Assembly (NCBI RefSeq): GCF_008761635.1
Contig: NZ_CP044344.1
Location: 1,488,001 to 1,552,000 of the forward strand
DNA: 64,000 nt
Reading direction: 5' to 3'
Source of the DNA: Nocardioides cynanchi
GTDB lineage: Bacteria > Actinomycetota > Actinomycetes > Propionibacteriales > Nocardioidaceae
The translations under genes were made by a program, and so were the position numbers. Of this stretch, positions 50,937 to 59,657 are shown one piece after another (position 1 is the first letter of the stretch; every line of letters begins with the position of its first letter). The notes below the pieces were generated by a model, which worked only from the letters and a program-made list of their open reading frames with translations, ran no database searches and had not been told where the DNA came from.

Positions 50937-52417
50937 GCGTCCTGGCCATCGACGCCGGCACCACCGGCGTCACCGCGGTCGTGGTCACCGCCGACGGCCG
51001 GATCGCTGCGCGGGGCTACCAGGAGTTCTCCCAGCACTTCCCCCAGCCGGGCTGGGTCGAGCACGCGCCCGAGGAGATCTGGCAGGCGACTCTCGAGGCG
51101 ACGCGCGAGGTGCTGGCGACGTACGACGCCTCGCAGCTGGAGGCGGTCGGCATCACCAACCAGCGTGAGACGGTCCTGCTCTGGGACCGCGAGACCCTCG
51201 GCTCGCCGCGCCGGGCGATCGTGTGGCAGGACCGTCGTACCGCCTCGATCTGCGACCGCCTGCGCGACGCGGGCCACGAGGGGCGGGTCGCCGAGCTGAC
51301 CGGGCTCCGGCTGGACCCCTACTTCTCGGGCACCAAGCTGACCTGGCTGCGTGAGAACGAGCCGCGCACCTGGGCCCTGGTCGAGGAGGGCCGGTACGCC
51401 GTCGGCACCGTGGACTCCTACCTCGTCGCCCGGATGACCCGTGGCACCTGGCACGTCACCGACGTGTCCAACGCCTGCCGCACCCTGCTCTTCGACCTGA
51501 CGACCGGGGACTGGTCCGACGAGCTGTGCGCGCTGTTCGGCGTACCCCGCGACGCGCTGCCCGAGCTGGTCCCCAACTGGGGCGAGATCGCGACCACCGA
51601 CCCGGCGTCGTTCTGCGGGCTGTCGCTGCCGATCTCCGGGATGGCCGGCGACCAGCAGTCCGCGCTGTTCGGCCAGACCTGCTTCGAGCCGGGCGACGCC
51701 AAGTGCACCTACGGCACGGGGTCGTTCATCCTCACCAACACCGGGTCGTCGCTCGAGCGCTCCGACGCCGGGCTGCTCTCGACCGCGGCCTGGCGCTCCC
51801 CCGACGGCGAGCTCACCTATGCCCTCGAGGGTGCCATCTTCGTGACCGGCGCCGCGGTGCAGTGGCTGCGGGACGGGCTCCAGATCGTGGGGTCGGCCTC
51901 CGAGACGGCCGCGATCGCGGCCACGGTCGACTCCTCCGAGGGGGTGGTGTTCGTGCCGGCGCTCACCGGCCTCGGCGCACCGCACTGGGACCCACGCGCC
52001 CGCGGCCTGATCATCGGGCTGACCCGCGGCACCACCCGCGCCCACATCGTGCGCGCCACGCTGGAGGCGATCGCGTTCGAGGTCCGCGACGTGCTGGCCA
52101 CGATGCCGGCGGCCGCCGCGGGTGCGAACGCCCTTCGGGTCGACGGCGGCGCGAGTGCGAACGACCTGCTCTGCCAGCTCCAGTCCGACCAGCTCGGAGT
52201 GGCCGTCGAGCGCCCCGAAATCGTCGAGACCACAGCTCTGGGCGCGGCGTTCCTGGCCGGGCTCGGGGTCGGGGTCTGGGGCTCCACCGACGACCTGCGC
52301 GAGACCTGGCAGCTCGACCGCCGCTTCGAGCCCGCACCCGACCGCTCCGCCCCGGACGCGTCGTACGCCCGCTGGACCGAGGCCGTCCAGCGCTCGAAGG
52401 CCTGGGCCACCGACTAG
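50933..52417 (+). CDS. glpK: Glycerol kinase
   Basis: FGGY-family kinase phosphorylating glycerol to sn-glycerol 3-phosphate. It has 494 residues and starts VLAIDAGTTGVTAVV. ITNQRETVLLWD, VWQDRRTA, GTVDSYLV and GDQQSALFGQ follow, then GTGSFILTNTG and LRVDGGASANDLL. No transporter or dehydrogenase of a glp operon is adjacent. The GTG start lies inside the DUF1028 stop. Confidence 0.93.
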   Translation: MSVLAIDAGTTGVTAVVVTADGRIAARGYQEFSQHFPQPGWVEHAPEEIWQATLEATREVLATYDASQLEAVGITNQRETVLLWDRETLGSPRRAIVWQDRRTASICDRLRDAGHEGRVAELTGLRLDPYFSGTKLTWLRENEPRTWALVEEGRYAVGTVDSYLVARMTRGTWHVTDVSNACRTLLFDLTTGDWSDELCALFGVPRDALPELVPNWGEIATTDPASFCGLSLPISGMAGDQQSALFGQTCFEPGDAKCTYGTGSFILTNTGSSLERSDAGLLSTAAWRSPDGELTYALEGAIFVTGAAVQWLRDGLQIVGSASETAAIAATVDSSEGVVFVPALTGLGAPHWDPRARGLIIGLTRGTTRAHIVRATLEAIAFEVRDVLATMPAAAAGANALRVDGGASANDLLCQLQSDQLGVAVERPEIVETTALGAAFLAGLGVGVWGSTDDLRETWQLDRRFEPAPDRSAPDASYARWTEAVQRSKAWATD

Positions 52418-52425
52418 CCCCACCA

Positions 52426-52496
52426 TCGGGATAGTCCGTGACGAAACGCATCCGAGATCGCCCTCAGGACCTGCGTTTCGTCACGGACTATCCCGA
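52426..52496. repeat. Perfect 25-bp inverted repeat with 21-base loop
   Basis: Arm 52426-52450 and arm 52472-52496 are exact reverse complements over 25 bases (core GTCCGTGACGAAACGCA). The element fills the gap between the convergent glpK and coiled-coil genes. It can serve as a bidirectional terminator. The length and perfection also fit a small mobile-type (MITE/REP-like) element. Its arms are less GC-rich than their surroundings. Confidence 0.85.
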
Positions 52497-52503
52497 CAAG
52501 CGG

Positions 52504-53388
52504 TCAGTCGAGGGTGGCGAGGGTCGCCAGCGCAGCGTCCCGATCGCGTACGGCGTGGGTGTGGGCCGCCTCCGCCTCACCGTGGGCCTCCTCCGCCTCG
52601 GCGAGCTCCTCGTCGGTCTCCTCGGCATCGCTCTCGAGGGCGGCCAGCTTGCGCTTCAGCTCGTCGATCTCCGACTGGAGCTGGAGGCTGCGCGCCTGGA
52701 GCTCCTCGACCGCCGTGCGTGAGGTCTCCAGCTCCCCGGCCGCCTCGGTGACGGCGGCCTCCGCCTCGGCCAGCGCCTCCTCCGCCTGCTCGCGCTTCCG
52801 CGCCGCCTCGTCACCGGGTACGACGTGCAGCTCCGGCGGCGCGGGGGTCTCGGCCGCGGTCGGCGAGGCCGCGAAGCCCAGCGCGTCCGGAAGGGCGACC
52901 GCCGCGGAGACGTCGACGGCGTCGACGCCCGTGGCGGTCAGTGACCGGACCAGCAGCCCGCTCCGCACGGCCCGCGCCGCGTCGGCGTCGACCATCGCCG
53001 CCGTCAGGGTCGCCTCGACCTCGTCGGCCACCGACTGGGTGACCCGGACCCCCTCCTCGAGCGCCAGTGCGCGGGCCTGGCCGGTGACCGCGGAGGTCAC
53101 CTGTCGGCGCTGCCGGGTCAGGACCCGCAGCTCGGCACCGTCCATCCCCTCCTGGGCCTCACGCAGGGCCGCCCCGACGGCCAGCACCTGCTCCACCTGC
53201 GCGGCGTCTCGGCGTACCAGCAGGTTGACCACCCAGGCCGCCACCGACGGCTTGCGCAGCGCCTTGATCGCGGCCACGAGCTCCCGGTCACCCTTCGCGG
53301 CCTTGGCCCGGGCGTCGCGGTCGGGGGTGAAGCGGTCCAGCGGCAGCGCGTACAGCTCGTCGGCCAGCGCCAGGAGGTCGTCGTTCAT
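52504..53388 (-). CDS. Hypothetical coiled-coil protein
   Basis: A 294-residue cytoplasmic protein. The N-terminal 150 residues are helical, with KPSVAAWVVNLLVRRD and a DPR-like DRDARAKAAKGDRELVAAI stretch. Residues about 195-285 form a long Glu/Ala-rich coiled coil with heptads (ELKRKLAALES). No family is recognised with certainty. Its start overlaps the GNAT gene stop (ATGA). Confidence 0.72.
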   Translation of the reverse strand: MNDDLLALADELYALPLDRFTPDRDARAKAAKGDRELVAAIKALRKPSVAAWVVNLLVRRDAAQVEQVLAVGAALREAQEGMDGAELRVLTRQRRQVTSAVTGQARALALEEGVRVTQSVADEVEATLTAAMVDADAARAVRSGLLVRSLTATGVDAVDVSAAVALPDALGFAASPTAAETPAPPELHVVPGDEAARKREQAEEALAEAEAAVTEAAGELETSRTAVEELQARSLQLQSEIDELKRKLAALESDAEETDEELAEAEEAHGEAEAAHTHAVRDRDAALATLATLD

Positions 53389-53840
53389 CGGGCGTACTCC
53401 ATCTCCCGTGGGTACGGCGGCCACTCGGCCGCGCCGTCCCGGCCGGTCGGGCTCCAGCCGAGGTGCTCGTAGAGCCCCCGGGCGCGCCGGTTCTCGACCA
53501 GGCACCACAGCCGGGTGGCGCCGACGGCCCGCTCGACCGCCAGCCGGCCCAGCCCGGTCCCCCACCGCTCCGGCCGGACCGCGAGGTGGCGCAGGGTGGT
53601 CGGGTCCCAGCACACGTAGGCGTCGAGCAGGACGTCGGGCCCGCAGACCTCGACCCGCACCTCGGGATCGGCCAGCACCCGCGACCACCGGGCCAGCACC
53701 TCGTCCTCGGGGTAGGGCACGCCCGGGAAGACGTGGGCCAGCGCGACCAGGTTGGCGTCGCGCTCCAGGCCGGTCAGGGCGACGGCGTCGTCAGGCCCGG
53801 CCACGCGGAACGCCGACGTCCCGGACCTGACCTCACTCAT
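53385..53840 (-). CDS. GNAT-family N-acetyltransferase
   Basis: A 151-residue GNAT domain: a LRHLAVRPERWGTGLGRLAVERAV acetyl-CoA loop region (R/Q-x-x-G-x-G/A equivalent RWGTGLG) and the C-terminal WCLVENRRARGLYEHLGW. Substrate is unknown. The ATG at 53840 overlaps the response-regulator stop by 8 bases; the GTG 12 bases further upstream is also possible. Confidence 0.85.
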   Translation of the reverse strand: MSEVRSGTSAFRVAGPDDAVALTGLERDANLVALAHVFPGVPYPEDEVLARWSRVLADPEVRVEVCGPDVLLDAYVCWDPTTLRHLAVRPERWGTGLGRLAVERAVGATRLWCLVENRRARGLYEHLGWSPTGRDGAAEWPPYPREMEYAR

Positions 53841-54516
53841 CGTCCTCGTCACCGAGCCCGCGCTCGAGGACGTAGCGGGTCAGCTCGACCCGGTTGTGCA
53901 TCTGCAGCTTGCGCAGGGTGTTCTGCACGTGGTTCTGCACGGTGCGGTGCGAGAGCACGAGCCGGTCCGCGATCTGGCGGTAGCTCATCCCGGTCGCCAC
54001 CATCTTCAGGATCTCGGTCTCGCGCGGGGTCAGCTCGTTGTCCGGCTGCGGCGCCGGGCCCTCGGCCATCCGCCGGAACTCGCCGAGCACCAGCCCGGCC
54101 AGGCCGGGGGTGAAGACCGTGTCGCCGCGGGCCACCCGTCGTACGGCGTCGACCAGCTCCTCGCGGGACGCGGACTTCACCAGGTAGCCGGTGGCACCGG
54201 CCTTGACGGCCTCCAGGACGTCGCGCTGCTCGCCCGAGGCCGAGAGGATCAGCACCCGCGCCGACGGGTCACGGCCGAGGACGTCGGCGGTCACCTCGAC
54301 GCCGCCGGGGCCGGGGATCTGCAGGTCCAGTACGACGACCTGCGGCCGCGCCGCCGGGAAGCGGGCGATCGCCTGGTGGCCGTCGGCCGCCACGGCGACG
54401 ACGTCGAAGCCGGCGGCCACGAGGTCGCGCTCCACGGCGTCCCGCCACATCGGGTGGTCGTCCACGACCATCACCCGCAGCGGCGGCTCCACCCCGCTGG
54501 CGACCCCGTCGGACAT
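53833..54516 (-). CDS. LuxR-type (NarL family) response regulator
   Basis: A 227-residue two-domain regulator: receiver domain with the acidic pair DD at 19-20, phospho-acceptor Asp64 (VVLDLQIPG) and the conserved Lys in YLVKSAS. The C-terminal LuxR HTH has NELTPRETEILKMVATGMSY and HRTVQNHVQNTL. It is the probable partner of the histidine kinase encoded two genes upstream. The ATG is 6 bases from a TAGGGT -10 box. Confidence 0.92.
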   Translation of the reverse strand: MSDGVASGVEPPLRVMVVDDHPMWRDAVERDLVAAGFDVVAVAADGHQAIARFPAARPQVVVLDLQIPGPGGVEVTADVLGRDPSARVLILSASGEQRDVLEAVKAGATGYLVKSASREELVDAVRRVARGDTVFTPGLAGLVLGEFRRMAEGPAPQPDNELTPRETEILKMVATGMSYRQIADRLVLSHRTVQNHVQNTLRKLQMHNRVELTRYVLERGLGDEDDE

Positions 54517-54522
54517 GGGCCG

Positions 54523-54528
54523 ACCCTA
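54523..54528 (-). promoter_or_regulatory. -10 box TAGGGT, leaderless promoter of the response regulator
   Basis: TAGGGT on the minus strand, 6 bases before the ATG at 54516. It overlaps the end of the flavin-reductase-like gene. Confidence 0.48.
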
Positions 54529-55023
54529 ACGCGCGTAGCGCCCGCGACGGTGCTGCAACGGCTCGTCGTCGTCACCGACCTCGAGCTCCTCGACGACCGT
54601 GGTGACCAGCCGCGACCACCCGACGGCGAGCTCGGACTCCACGCGTACGCCGGCCCAGGTCGTCGCGCCGGCCAACCGGGGCCCCCACGTCACCTGGTCG
54701 AACGGGGCCTGGCTGAACATCCCGCCCGGAGCCGGCGCGGTGCCCGCGAACATCTCGGCGAGGTCGCGGTGCTCCCACGTCAGGAGCTGGACGACACCCA
54801 CCCCGGTGGCCAGCAGGGTCTCGGTGAGGTCGGCGTCCGGGTCGAGCAGCCCGATGATCCGGGTCTCCTCCCCCGCCCCCACGAGGTACGACGTCACGGT
54901 CAGCCCGGCACGGGACCGGCCCGCGCCTGCGGTCCACAGGCTCACCGTGCCGCCCACCCTCCCGCGGAGCCGGCGGGCGGGGTCGGGCTCCTCGGCGAAC
55001 GGGTGGCCGGTATGGATCGTCAC
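54526..55023 (-). CDS. Flavin reductase-like (FMN-binding split-barrel) protein
   Basis: A 165-residue protein with a split-barrel flavin-binding fold: RVGGTVSLWTA, then AGLTVTSYLVGAGEETRIIG and FDQVTWGPRLAGATTW match flavin reductase-like domains. It has no obvious partner oxygenase. Its place between the histidine kinase and the response regulator suggests a redox input or target of that system, which is inference. The GTG start is 6 bases from TAGCCT. Confidence 0.78.
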   Translation of the reverse strand: MTIHTGHPFAEEPDPARRLRGRVGGTVSLWTAGAGRSRAGLTVTSYLVGAGEETRIIGLLDPDADLTETLLATGVGVVQLLTWEHRDLAEMFAGTAPAPGGMFSQAPFDQVTWGPRLAGATTWAGVRVESELAVGWSRLVTTVVEELEVGDDDEPLQHRRGRYAR

Positions 55024-55029
55024 GGCTCG

Positions 55030-55035
55030 AGGCTA
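55030..55035 (-). promoter_or_regulatory. -10 box TAGCCT, leaderless promoter of the flavin-reductase-like gene
   Basis: TAGCCT on the minus strand, 6 bases before the GTG at 55023. Its TAG is also the stop codon of the histidine kinase gene. Confidence 0.45.
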
Positions 55036-56115
55036 GTCGGCGGGCCGACGCGGCACGGCGAGCTGCCACTCGGTGCCGAAGGAGCCCGACGAGACCTCCG
55101 CGGTGCCGCCGATCTCGGCGAGCCGGCCCCGGATCGACGACGCCACCCCGAGCCGACCCTCGCGCTCGGCCTGCTCGACCCGGCCCGGCGGGATCCCCGG
55201 CCCCTCGTCCCGCACAGTCAGGTGCACCGCGTCGGCCGAAGCCTCCAGCAGCACCCAGGCCGGGGCGTCGGTGCCCACGTGCGCCACCACGTTGTCGAGG
55301 CAGGCCGAGACCGCGGCCACCAGCGCCTCGGCGGTCCGCCCGGACAGCAGCACGCTCTCCGACGGAGTTGCCACCGAGACGCCGCGCCGTCGCTCGAGCA
55401 CGGACAGGGCGCCCACGAGGTCGACCACGCCCGGCGTCGCCTCGACGGTGTCCTGCTGGCGGATCAGCGCCCGCAGTGCGGTCTCCTGCTCACCGGCCAA
55501 CCGGCCCAGCTCGGCGCCGTCCGGGCCGAGGTCGGGGGCCCGCCGCTGCACCAGGGCCAGTGCCTGGAGGACGCCGTCGTGCACGACCCGCGCGAGCCGG
55601 GTGCGCTCCTCGGCGGAAGCGGCCGCGCGCTCGGCGGCCGCGGTGCGGGCCGCGGAGCGCAGGAGAGAGTCGACCATCAGCCCGACGATCGGGCCTCCGA
55701 CCAGCAGCAGGAAGAGGTTGCCGTAGATCGTCTCCGACAGGTAGTGCCGGGTCAGCACGTCGTCGACGCACAGCAGCACGGCCGCGACGAGACCGCCCGG
55801 GAGCCGCCAGTGGATCGACCAGGCGAACATCGCGGCCATCACCCAGAAGCCCGGCACCGTCGAGTGGTAGCCCGGTTCCTTGACTGCCGCGGTCAGGGCC
55901 ACGGCCGTCAGCGCGACCGCGAGGTCGGCGACCACCCAGGCCGTCGTACGCCGGACGAAGGAGTGGTAGACCCAGCTGATCAGCAGGCTCCAGCCCACGA
56001 GCGCGGCGACCAGGGCGGCGGCGGCGACCGGGTGGGAGAAGTCGCCGCGGTACAGGTTGAGCCCCACCGTGTTGGCGACCAGCACGAGCCGCAGCACCGC
56101 CAGCCAGCGGTACAT
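55033..56115 (-). CDS. Sensor histidine kinase (MacS/DUF5931-like)
   Basis: A 360-residue membrane kinase: five to six helices in the first 160 residues (no separate extracellular domain), then a HisKA_3-type dimerisation region with ARVVHDGVLQALALV carrying the phospho-His, and a HATPase_c domain with DNVVAHVG and RDEGPGIPPG. The split pairs with a LuxR-type regulator, as here. The signal is unknown. ATG at 56115 is the only good start; relatives often have about ten more residues upstream. Confidence 0.9.
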   Translation of the reverse strand: MYRWLAVLRLVLVANTVGLNLYRGDFSHPVAAAALVAALVGWSLLISWVYHSFVRRTTAWVVADLAVALTAVALTAAVKEPGYHSTVPGFWVMAAMFAWSIHWRLPGGLVAAVLLCVDDVLTRHYLSETIYGNLFLLLVGGPIVGLMVDSLLRSAARTAAAERAAASAEERTRLARVVHDGVLQALALVQRRAPDLGPDGAELGRLAGEQETALRALIRQQDTVEATPGVVDLVGALSVLERRRGVSVATPSESVLLSGRTAEALVAAVSACLDNVVAHVGTDAPAWVLLEASADAVHLTVRDEGPGIPPGRVEQAEREGRLGVASSIRGRLAEIGGTAEVSSGSFGTEWQLAVPRRPAD

Positions 56116-56177
56116 GCGGTCCTCGACCGCGATCGCGGCGGGCTCGGTCGGTCGCAGCGGGAGCCGGAGGCCGGGGG

Positions 56178-56951
56178 TCAGGACGCCTGCTTCTGCTCGT
56201 CGGCCACGGCGTCGCCGGCCGCCTCCACAGCCTCGCGGGCCTCACGGTCCGCGCGCTTGGCGTCGGCGGCGGCCTTCGCCGAGGCCTCCTTGGCCTTGCT
56301 CGCGTACAGGTCGACGTACTCCTGGCCGGAGAGCTGCATGATCTCGTACATGATCTCGTCGGTGATCGCGCGCAGGATGTAGCGGTCGTTCTCCATGCCC
56401 TCGTAGCGGGAGAAGTCCAGCGGCGTGCCGAAGCGCACGCCCGGGCGGGTGAAGGTCCCGAACTTCTTGCCCGGGGGCGCGACCTTGTCGGTGCCGAGCA
56501 CCGCCACCGGGATCACCGGCGCCCCGGTCTCGAGCGCGAGGCGGGCCACGCCCGTCTTGCCGCGGTAGAGCCGGCCGTCGTGGGAGCGGGTGCCCTCGGG
56601 GTAGATCCCGAACAGGTCGCCCTCCTCGAGGATCGCGCGCGCGGACGACAAGGCGCCCTCCGCGGCGTTCGCACCGGACCGGTCGATCGGCACCTGCCCG
56701 GCACCGGAGAAGAACTTCTTCTGGAACCAGCCCTTGATGCCCGGCGTGGTGAAGTACTCCGCCTTGGCCACGAAGGTGACGCGGCGGGGCAGCGTCAACG
56801 GCATGAACATCCAGTCGGCGTAGGACAGGTGGTTGCTGGCCAGGATCGCGGGGCCGGTGGCCGGCACGTTGTCGGCGCCCTCGACCCGGGGCCGGAACAC
56901 CAGCTTCAACCAGGGGCCGAGCGCGATCCACTTCAGGAACCAGTAGAACAC
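56178..56951 (-). CDS. 1-acyl-sn-glycerol-3-phosphate acyltransferase (PlsC family)
   Basis: Membrane-associated acyltransferase of phospholipid synthesis. It has 257 residues: the HX4D motif NHLSYAD (His41, Asp46), YPEGTRS around 118-123 and VARLALETGAPVIPVA. The C-terminal 35 residues form an Ala/Lys/Glu-rich helix. The GTG at 56951 (VFYWFLKW) is chosen for its GGAGGGGG site; a longer frame exists but is unlike relatives. It corresponds to Rv2182c in mycobacterial synteny. Confidence 0.88.
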   Translation of the reverse strand: MFYWFLKWIALGPWLKLVFRPRVEGADNVPATGPAILASNHLSYADWMFMPLTLPRRVTFVAKAEYFTTPGIKGWFQKKFFSGAGQVPIDRSGANAAEGALSSARAILEEGDLFGIYPEGTRSHDGRLYRGKTGVARLALETGAPVIPVAVLGTDKVAPPGKKFGTFTRPGVRFGTPLDFSRYEGMENDRYILRAITDEIMYEIMQLSGQEYVDLYASKAKEASAKAAADAKRADREAREAVEAAGDAVADEQKQAS

Positions 56952-57122
56952 CGGGCCCCCTCCTGCTCGAACGTCCAGTCGGAGCACGCTGCTGGTGCGT
57001 GCTGGGGCACACCCTAGTCCCAGACCCGCGGCCTCGACCGGGCCCGACACCGGCCCAGCGGTGGCTCACCACGGGGCGGGCACCGCCTGACAAGCCCCAC
57101 GCCGTACGGCAGGATGCGCGGC

Positions 57123-57902
57123 ATGACCAGCCCTGCCGACGCCGGCGCACCCGAGGCCCCGCTCTCCGTCGCCGCCCGTCCCGAGCTCACCGGCGGGAAG
57201 CGGATCGGGGTGCTGCTCAGCCACGGCTTCACCGGGTCGCCGTACTCCATGAAGCCGTGGGGTCACTACCTCGCCGACCTGGGGTACGCCGTGGCGGTGC
57301 CCCGCCTGCCCGGGCACGGCACCAGCTGGCAACAGCTCAACGTCACCACCTGGGACGACTGGTACGGCGAGCTGTCGCGCACCTTCGACGTCTTGCGCAG
57401 CGAGAACGACGCCGTGGTCGTGGGCGGCCTGTCGATGGGCGGCGCCCTGGTCCTGCAGCTCGCGGCCCGGCACGACGCAGACATCGCCGGGGTGGTGCTG
57501 GTCAACCCGGCGGTCGCCACCAAGCGCAAGGACGTCAAGCTGCTGCCGGTGCTCAAGCACCTGGTGTCGTCGTTCCCGGCGATCGCCAACGACATCAAGC
57601 GGCCCGGCCAGGACGAGCACGGCTACCCCAAGACCCCGCTCAAGGCGGCACACTCGATGATGTCGGCCTGGCCCGGGGTGATCGCAGGGCTGGGCACGAT
57701 CACCAAGCCGGTGCTCTACCTCCGCTCCACCGAGGACCACGTCGTCGACGAGCTGTCGGAGGGGATCATCACGCGCGGGCTGGGGTCGACCGACGTCCGA
57801 CGCTCGGCGCTGACCAACAGCTACCACGTGGCGACCCTCGACAACGACGACCAGCAGATCTTCGCGGAGTCCGCGGCGTTCATCGCCGAGGTGACGGCCT
57901 AA
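57123..57902 (+). CDS. Alpha/beta hydrolase (esterase/monoacylglycerol lipase-like)
   Basis: A 259-residue carboxylesterase: oxyanion-hole HGFTGSP near 34-40, nucleophile Ser104 in GGLSMGG, the Asp in RSTEDHVVD and the His in NSYHVATLD complete the triad. It resembles Est30-type carboxylesterases. No signal peptide is present. ATG at 57123 is preferred over 57114: a CAGGAT -10-like box lies 7 bases before it. Confidence 0.87.
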   Translation: MTSPADAGAPEAPLSVAARPELTGGKRIGVLLSHGFTGSPYSMKPWGHYLADLGYAVAVPRLPGHGTSWQQLNVTTWDDWYGELSRTFDVLRSENDAVVVGGLSMGGALVLQLAARHDADIAGVVLVNPAVATKRKDVKLLPVLKHLVSSFPAIANDIKRPGQDEHGYPKTPLKAAHSMMSAWPGVIAGLGTITKPVLYLRSTEDHVVDELSEGIITRGLGSTDVRRSALTNSYHVATLDNDDQQIFAESAAFIAEVTA

Positions 57903-57905
57903 CCT
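57900..57905 (+). promoter_or_regulatory. -10 box TAACCT before the small membrane protein gene
   Basis: TAACCT ends 7 bases before the GTG at 57913. It overlaps the hydrolase stop codon. Confidence 0.45.
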
Positions 57906-57912
57906 TGGTCCG

Positions 57913-58302
57913 GTGAGCAGGAGGGACGACGACGCGACCTGGCGCGAGATCGTCGACAACTACGGCGACCGGCCGGTCGTCCCCGCCGAGCCCCCCGCGC
58001 CCGCGGAGTACGTCGTACCCGAGCCCGTGCAGCCGGACCCGTTCCGGCTCGAGGTGTACGACGAGGCGTTCGTGCCACCGCCGCTGCCGCCGCCACCGGT
58101 GATCGCACCCGAGCGCCGCCTCGCCTGGGTCGGCCTCGTCGCCGCCCCCCTCCTGCTGGTGCTGGTCACCCTGATCGACTACCGGCTGCCGTCGGTGCTG
58201 ACCGGCGGCCTGGTGCTGGCGTTCCTCGGCTCCTTCGGCTACCTGGTCGCCACGATGTCGCAGGAGCCCCGCGACCCCGACGACGACGGCGCTCGGCTCT
58301 GA
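57913..58302 (+). CDS. Hypothetical membrane protein
   Basis: A 129-residue protein: an acidic, Pro-rich cytoplasmic N-terminus (about 1-70, opening SRRDDDATWREIVDNYGDRP) and two membrane helices (about 70-90 and 95-115). The opening resembles the short actinobacterial proteins encoded next to PlsC/ArsA-like genes. Function is unknown. Confidence 0.7.
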   Translation: MSRRDDDATWREIVDNYGDRPVVPAEPPAPAEYVVPEPVQPDPFRLEVYDEAFVPPPLPPPPVIAPERRLAWVGLVAAPLLLVLVTLIDYRLPSVLTGGLVLAFLGSFGYLVATMSQEPRDPDDDGARL

Positions 58303-58328
58303 GCAACGGCCGCCGCGAGCCGGGTGGA

Positions 58329-58345
58329 CCGACCTGTCCGGTCGG
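58329..58345 (+). terminator. Possible short terminator hairpin
   Basis: CCGACC, 5-base loop, GGTCGG, 27 bases after the preceding stop codon. Short and without a U-tract, so weak. Confidence 0.3.
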
Positions 58346-58445
58346 ACGGAATTCTGCGGAGATCCGCGCCGACGGCTTCGTCGCGTGTCATCCTGCGCTG
58401 GTTTCCTGACGTCGGGAAGCACGACGACGGCCCGGGGGGTGCTGG

Positions 58446-59636
58446 GTGGACAGGGTGCGGGGCTGGAAGTGGTACGCCGTACCGCTGCTGATCTTCGTCG
58501 TCACCCGGCTCGTCGACGTGGTGCTGATCCTGGTGGTCGCTGCCCACCAGCTGCCGGCGTCGACCTTCCCGTCGACCCTGGTGGCGCCGATCATCGTCGA
58601 CCCGCCGACGTACTTCCACGTGATCGCGAGCTGGGACGGGCAGTGGTACCGGATCATCGTGGAGCACGGCTACCCGTCGCACCTCCCGATGCTCCACGGG
58701 GCCGTCAACCAGAACCCCTGGGCCTACTACCCCCTCTACCCCGGCCTGATCCGCCTGGTGATGCTCACCGGACTCCCGTTCGGGGCGGCGGCCTCCGTCG
58801 TCAGCCTCGTCTGCGGCGCGCTGGCGATGTGCCTGCTGTACCGGCTGCTGGTGCCGCGCACCGGCCGGTTCGTCGCGGCGATCACGGTCCTGGCCCTGTG
58901 CACCTATCCGGCGGCCGTCACCTTCCAGCTGGCCTACGCCGAGAGCCTGGCGCTGCTGCTGGTCCTCGCGGGTCTCTGGTGTCTGCGCCATCGGCGCTAC
59001 GGGCTGCTGGTCATGGCGGCCCTGCTGCTGGCGCTGACCCGCCCGATCGTGCTGCCCCTGGCGCTCGTGGCGGCCGTGCACTGGCTCGGACGATGGCGGA
59101 GCCGGGCGACGGACCCGTTCCCCCGACGCGAGGCGATCACCGTCGCCGCAATCACGGTGGCGATCGCCGCGTCGTTCCTGCTGTGGCCGGCCATGGCCGC
59201 GATCCACACCGGACGGCTCGACGCCTACTTCGTGACCGAGCAGGCATGGCTACCCCCGGGCCAGACCGGCTGGCCGTCGTGGGTGACCGTGCTGGGCGGT
59301 GGCAGCAAGATCGTCGTGGCCTGGCTCGCGCTGGTGCTGCTGTGCGCCCTGGTCCTCCGCCCGTCCGCCGCCATGTGGGGGCTGGAGCTCCGGTCGTGGG
59401 CCATGTTCTACCCGCTCGACGTGCTGGCCTCCACCCGGCCGACGCCCAGCGTGTTCCGCTACGTGATGCTGGCGACGGTGCTGTGGTGGCCCTTCCCCGA
59501 GGTGGGCAAGGTGGTGACGACGACCCGTGAGCGGGTGGCTCTCGCCGTCGCCATCGCCACGATGGGGTTCGCCTCGCAGTTCGCCTGGCTCTCCTACGAG
59601 TTCGTGGTGACCGGAGCCCTCCGCGGCTGGCCCTGA
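58446..59636 (+). CDS. PIG-V-like mannosyltransferase-family membrane protein
   Basis: A 396-residue polytopic protein with about nine helices. The first luminal loop has ASWDGQWYRIIVEHGYPSH and NPWAYYPLYPGLIRL, matching GT-C mannosyltransferases of the PIG-V type (WDGxxY and the PLYP box). These use polyprenyl-linked sugars to modify lipids or glycans at the membrane. Sugar and acceptor are unknown. The start is GTG; a TTG or downstream GTG is possible. Confidence 0.82.
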   Translation: MDRVRGWKWYAVPLLIFVVTRLVDVVLILVVAAHQLPASTFPSTLVAPIIVDPPTYFHVIASWDGQWYRIIVEHGYPSHLPMLHGAVNQNPWAYYPLYPGLIRLVMLTGLPFGAAASVVSLVCGALAMCLLYRLLVPRTGRFVAAITVLALCTYPAAVTFQLAYAESLALLLVLAGLWCLRHRRYGLLVMAALLLALTRPIVLPLALVAAVHWLGRWRSRATDPFPRREAITVAAITVAIAASFLLWPAMAAIHTGRLDAYFVTEQAWLPPGQTGWPSWVTVLGGGSKIVVAWLALVLLCALVLRPSAAMWGLELRSWAMFYPLDVLASTRPTPSVFRYVMLATVLWWPFPEVGKVVTTTRERVALAVAIATMGFASQFAWLSYEFVVTGALRGWP

Positions 59637-59657
59637 CGGCCACCCGACCCCGAGAAA

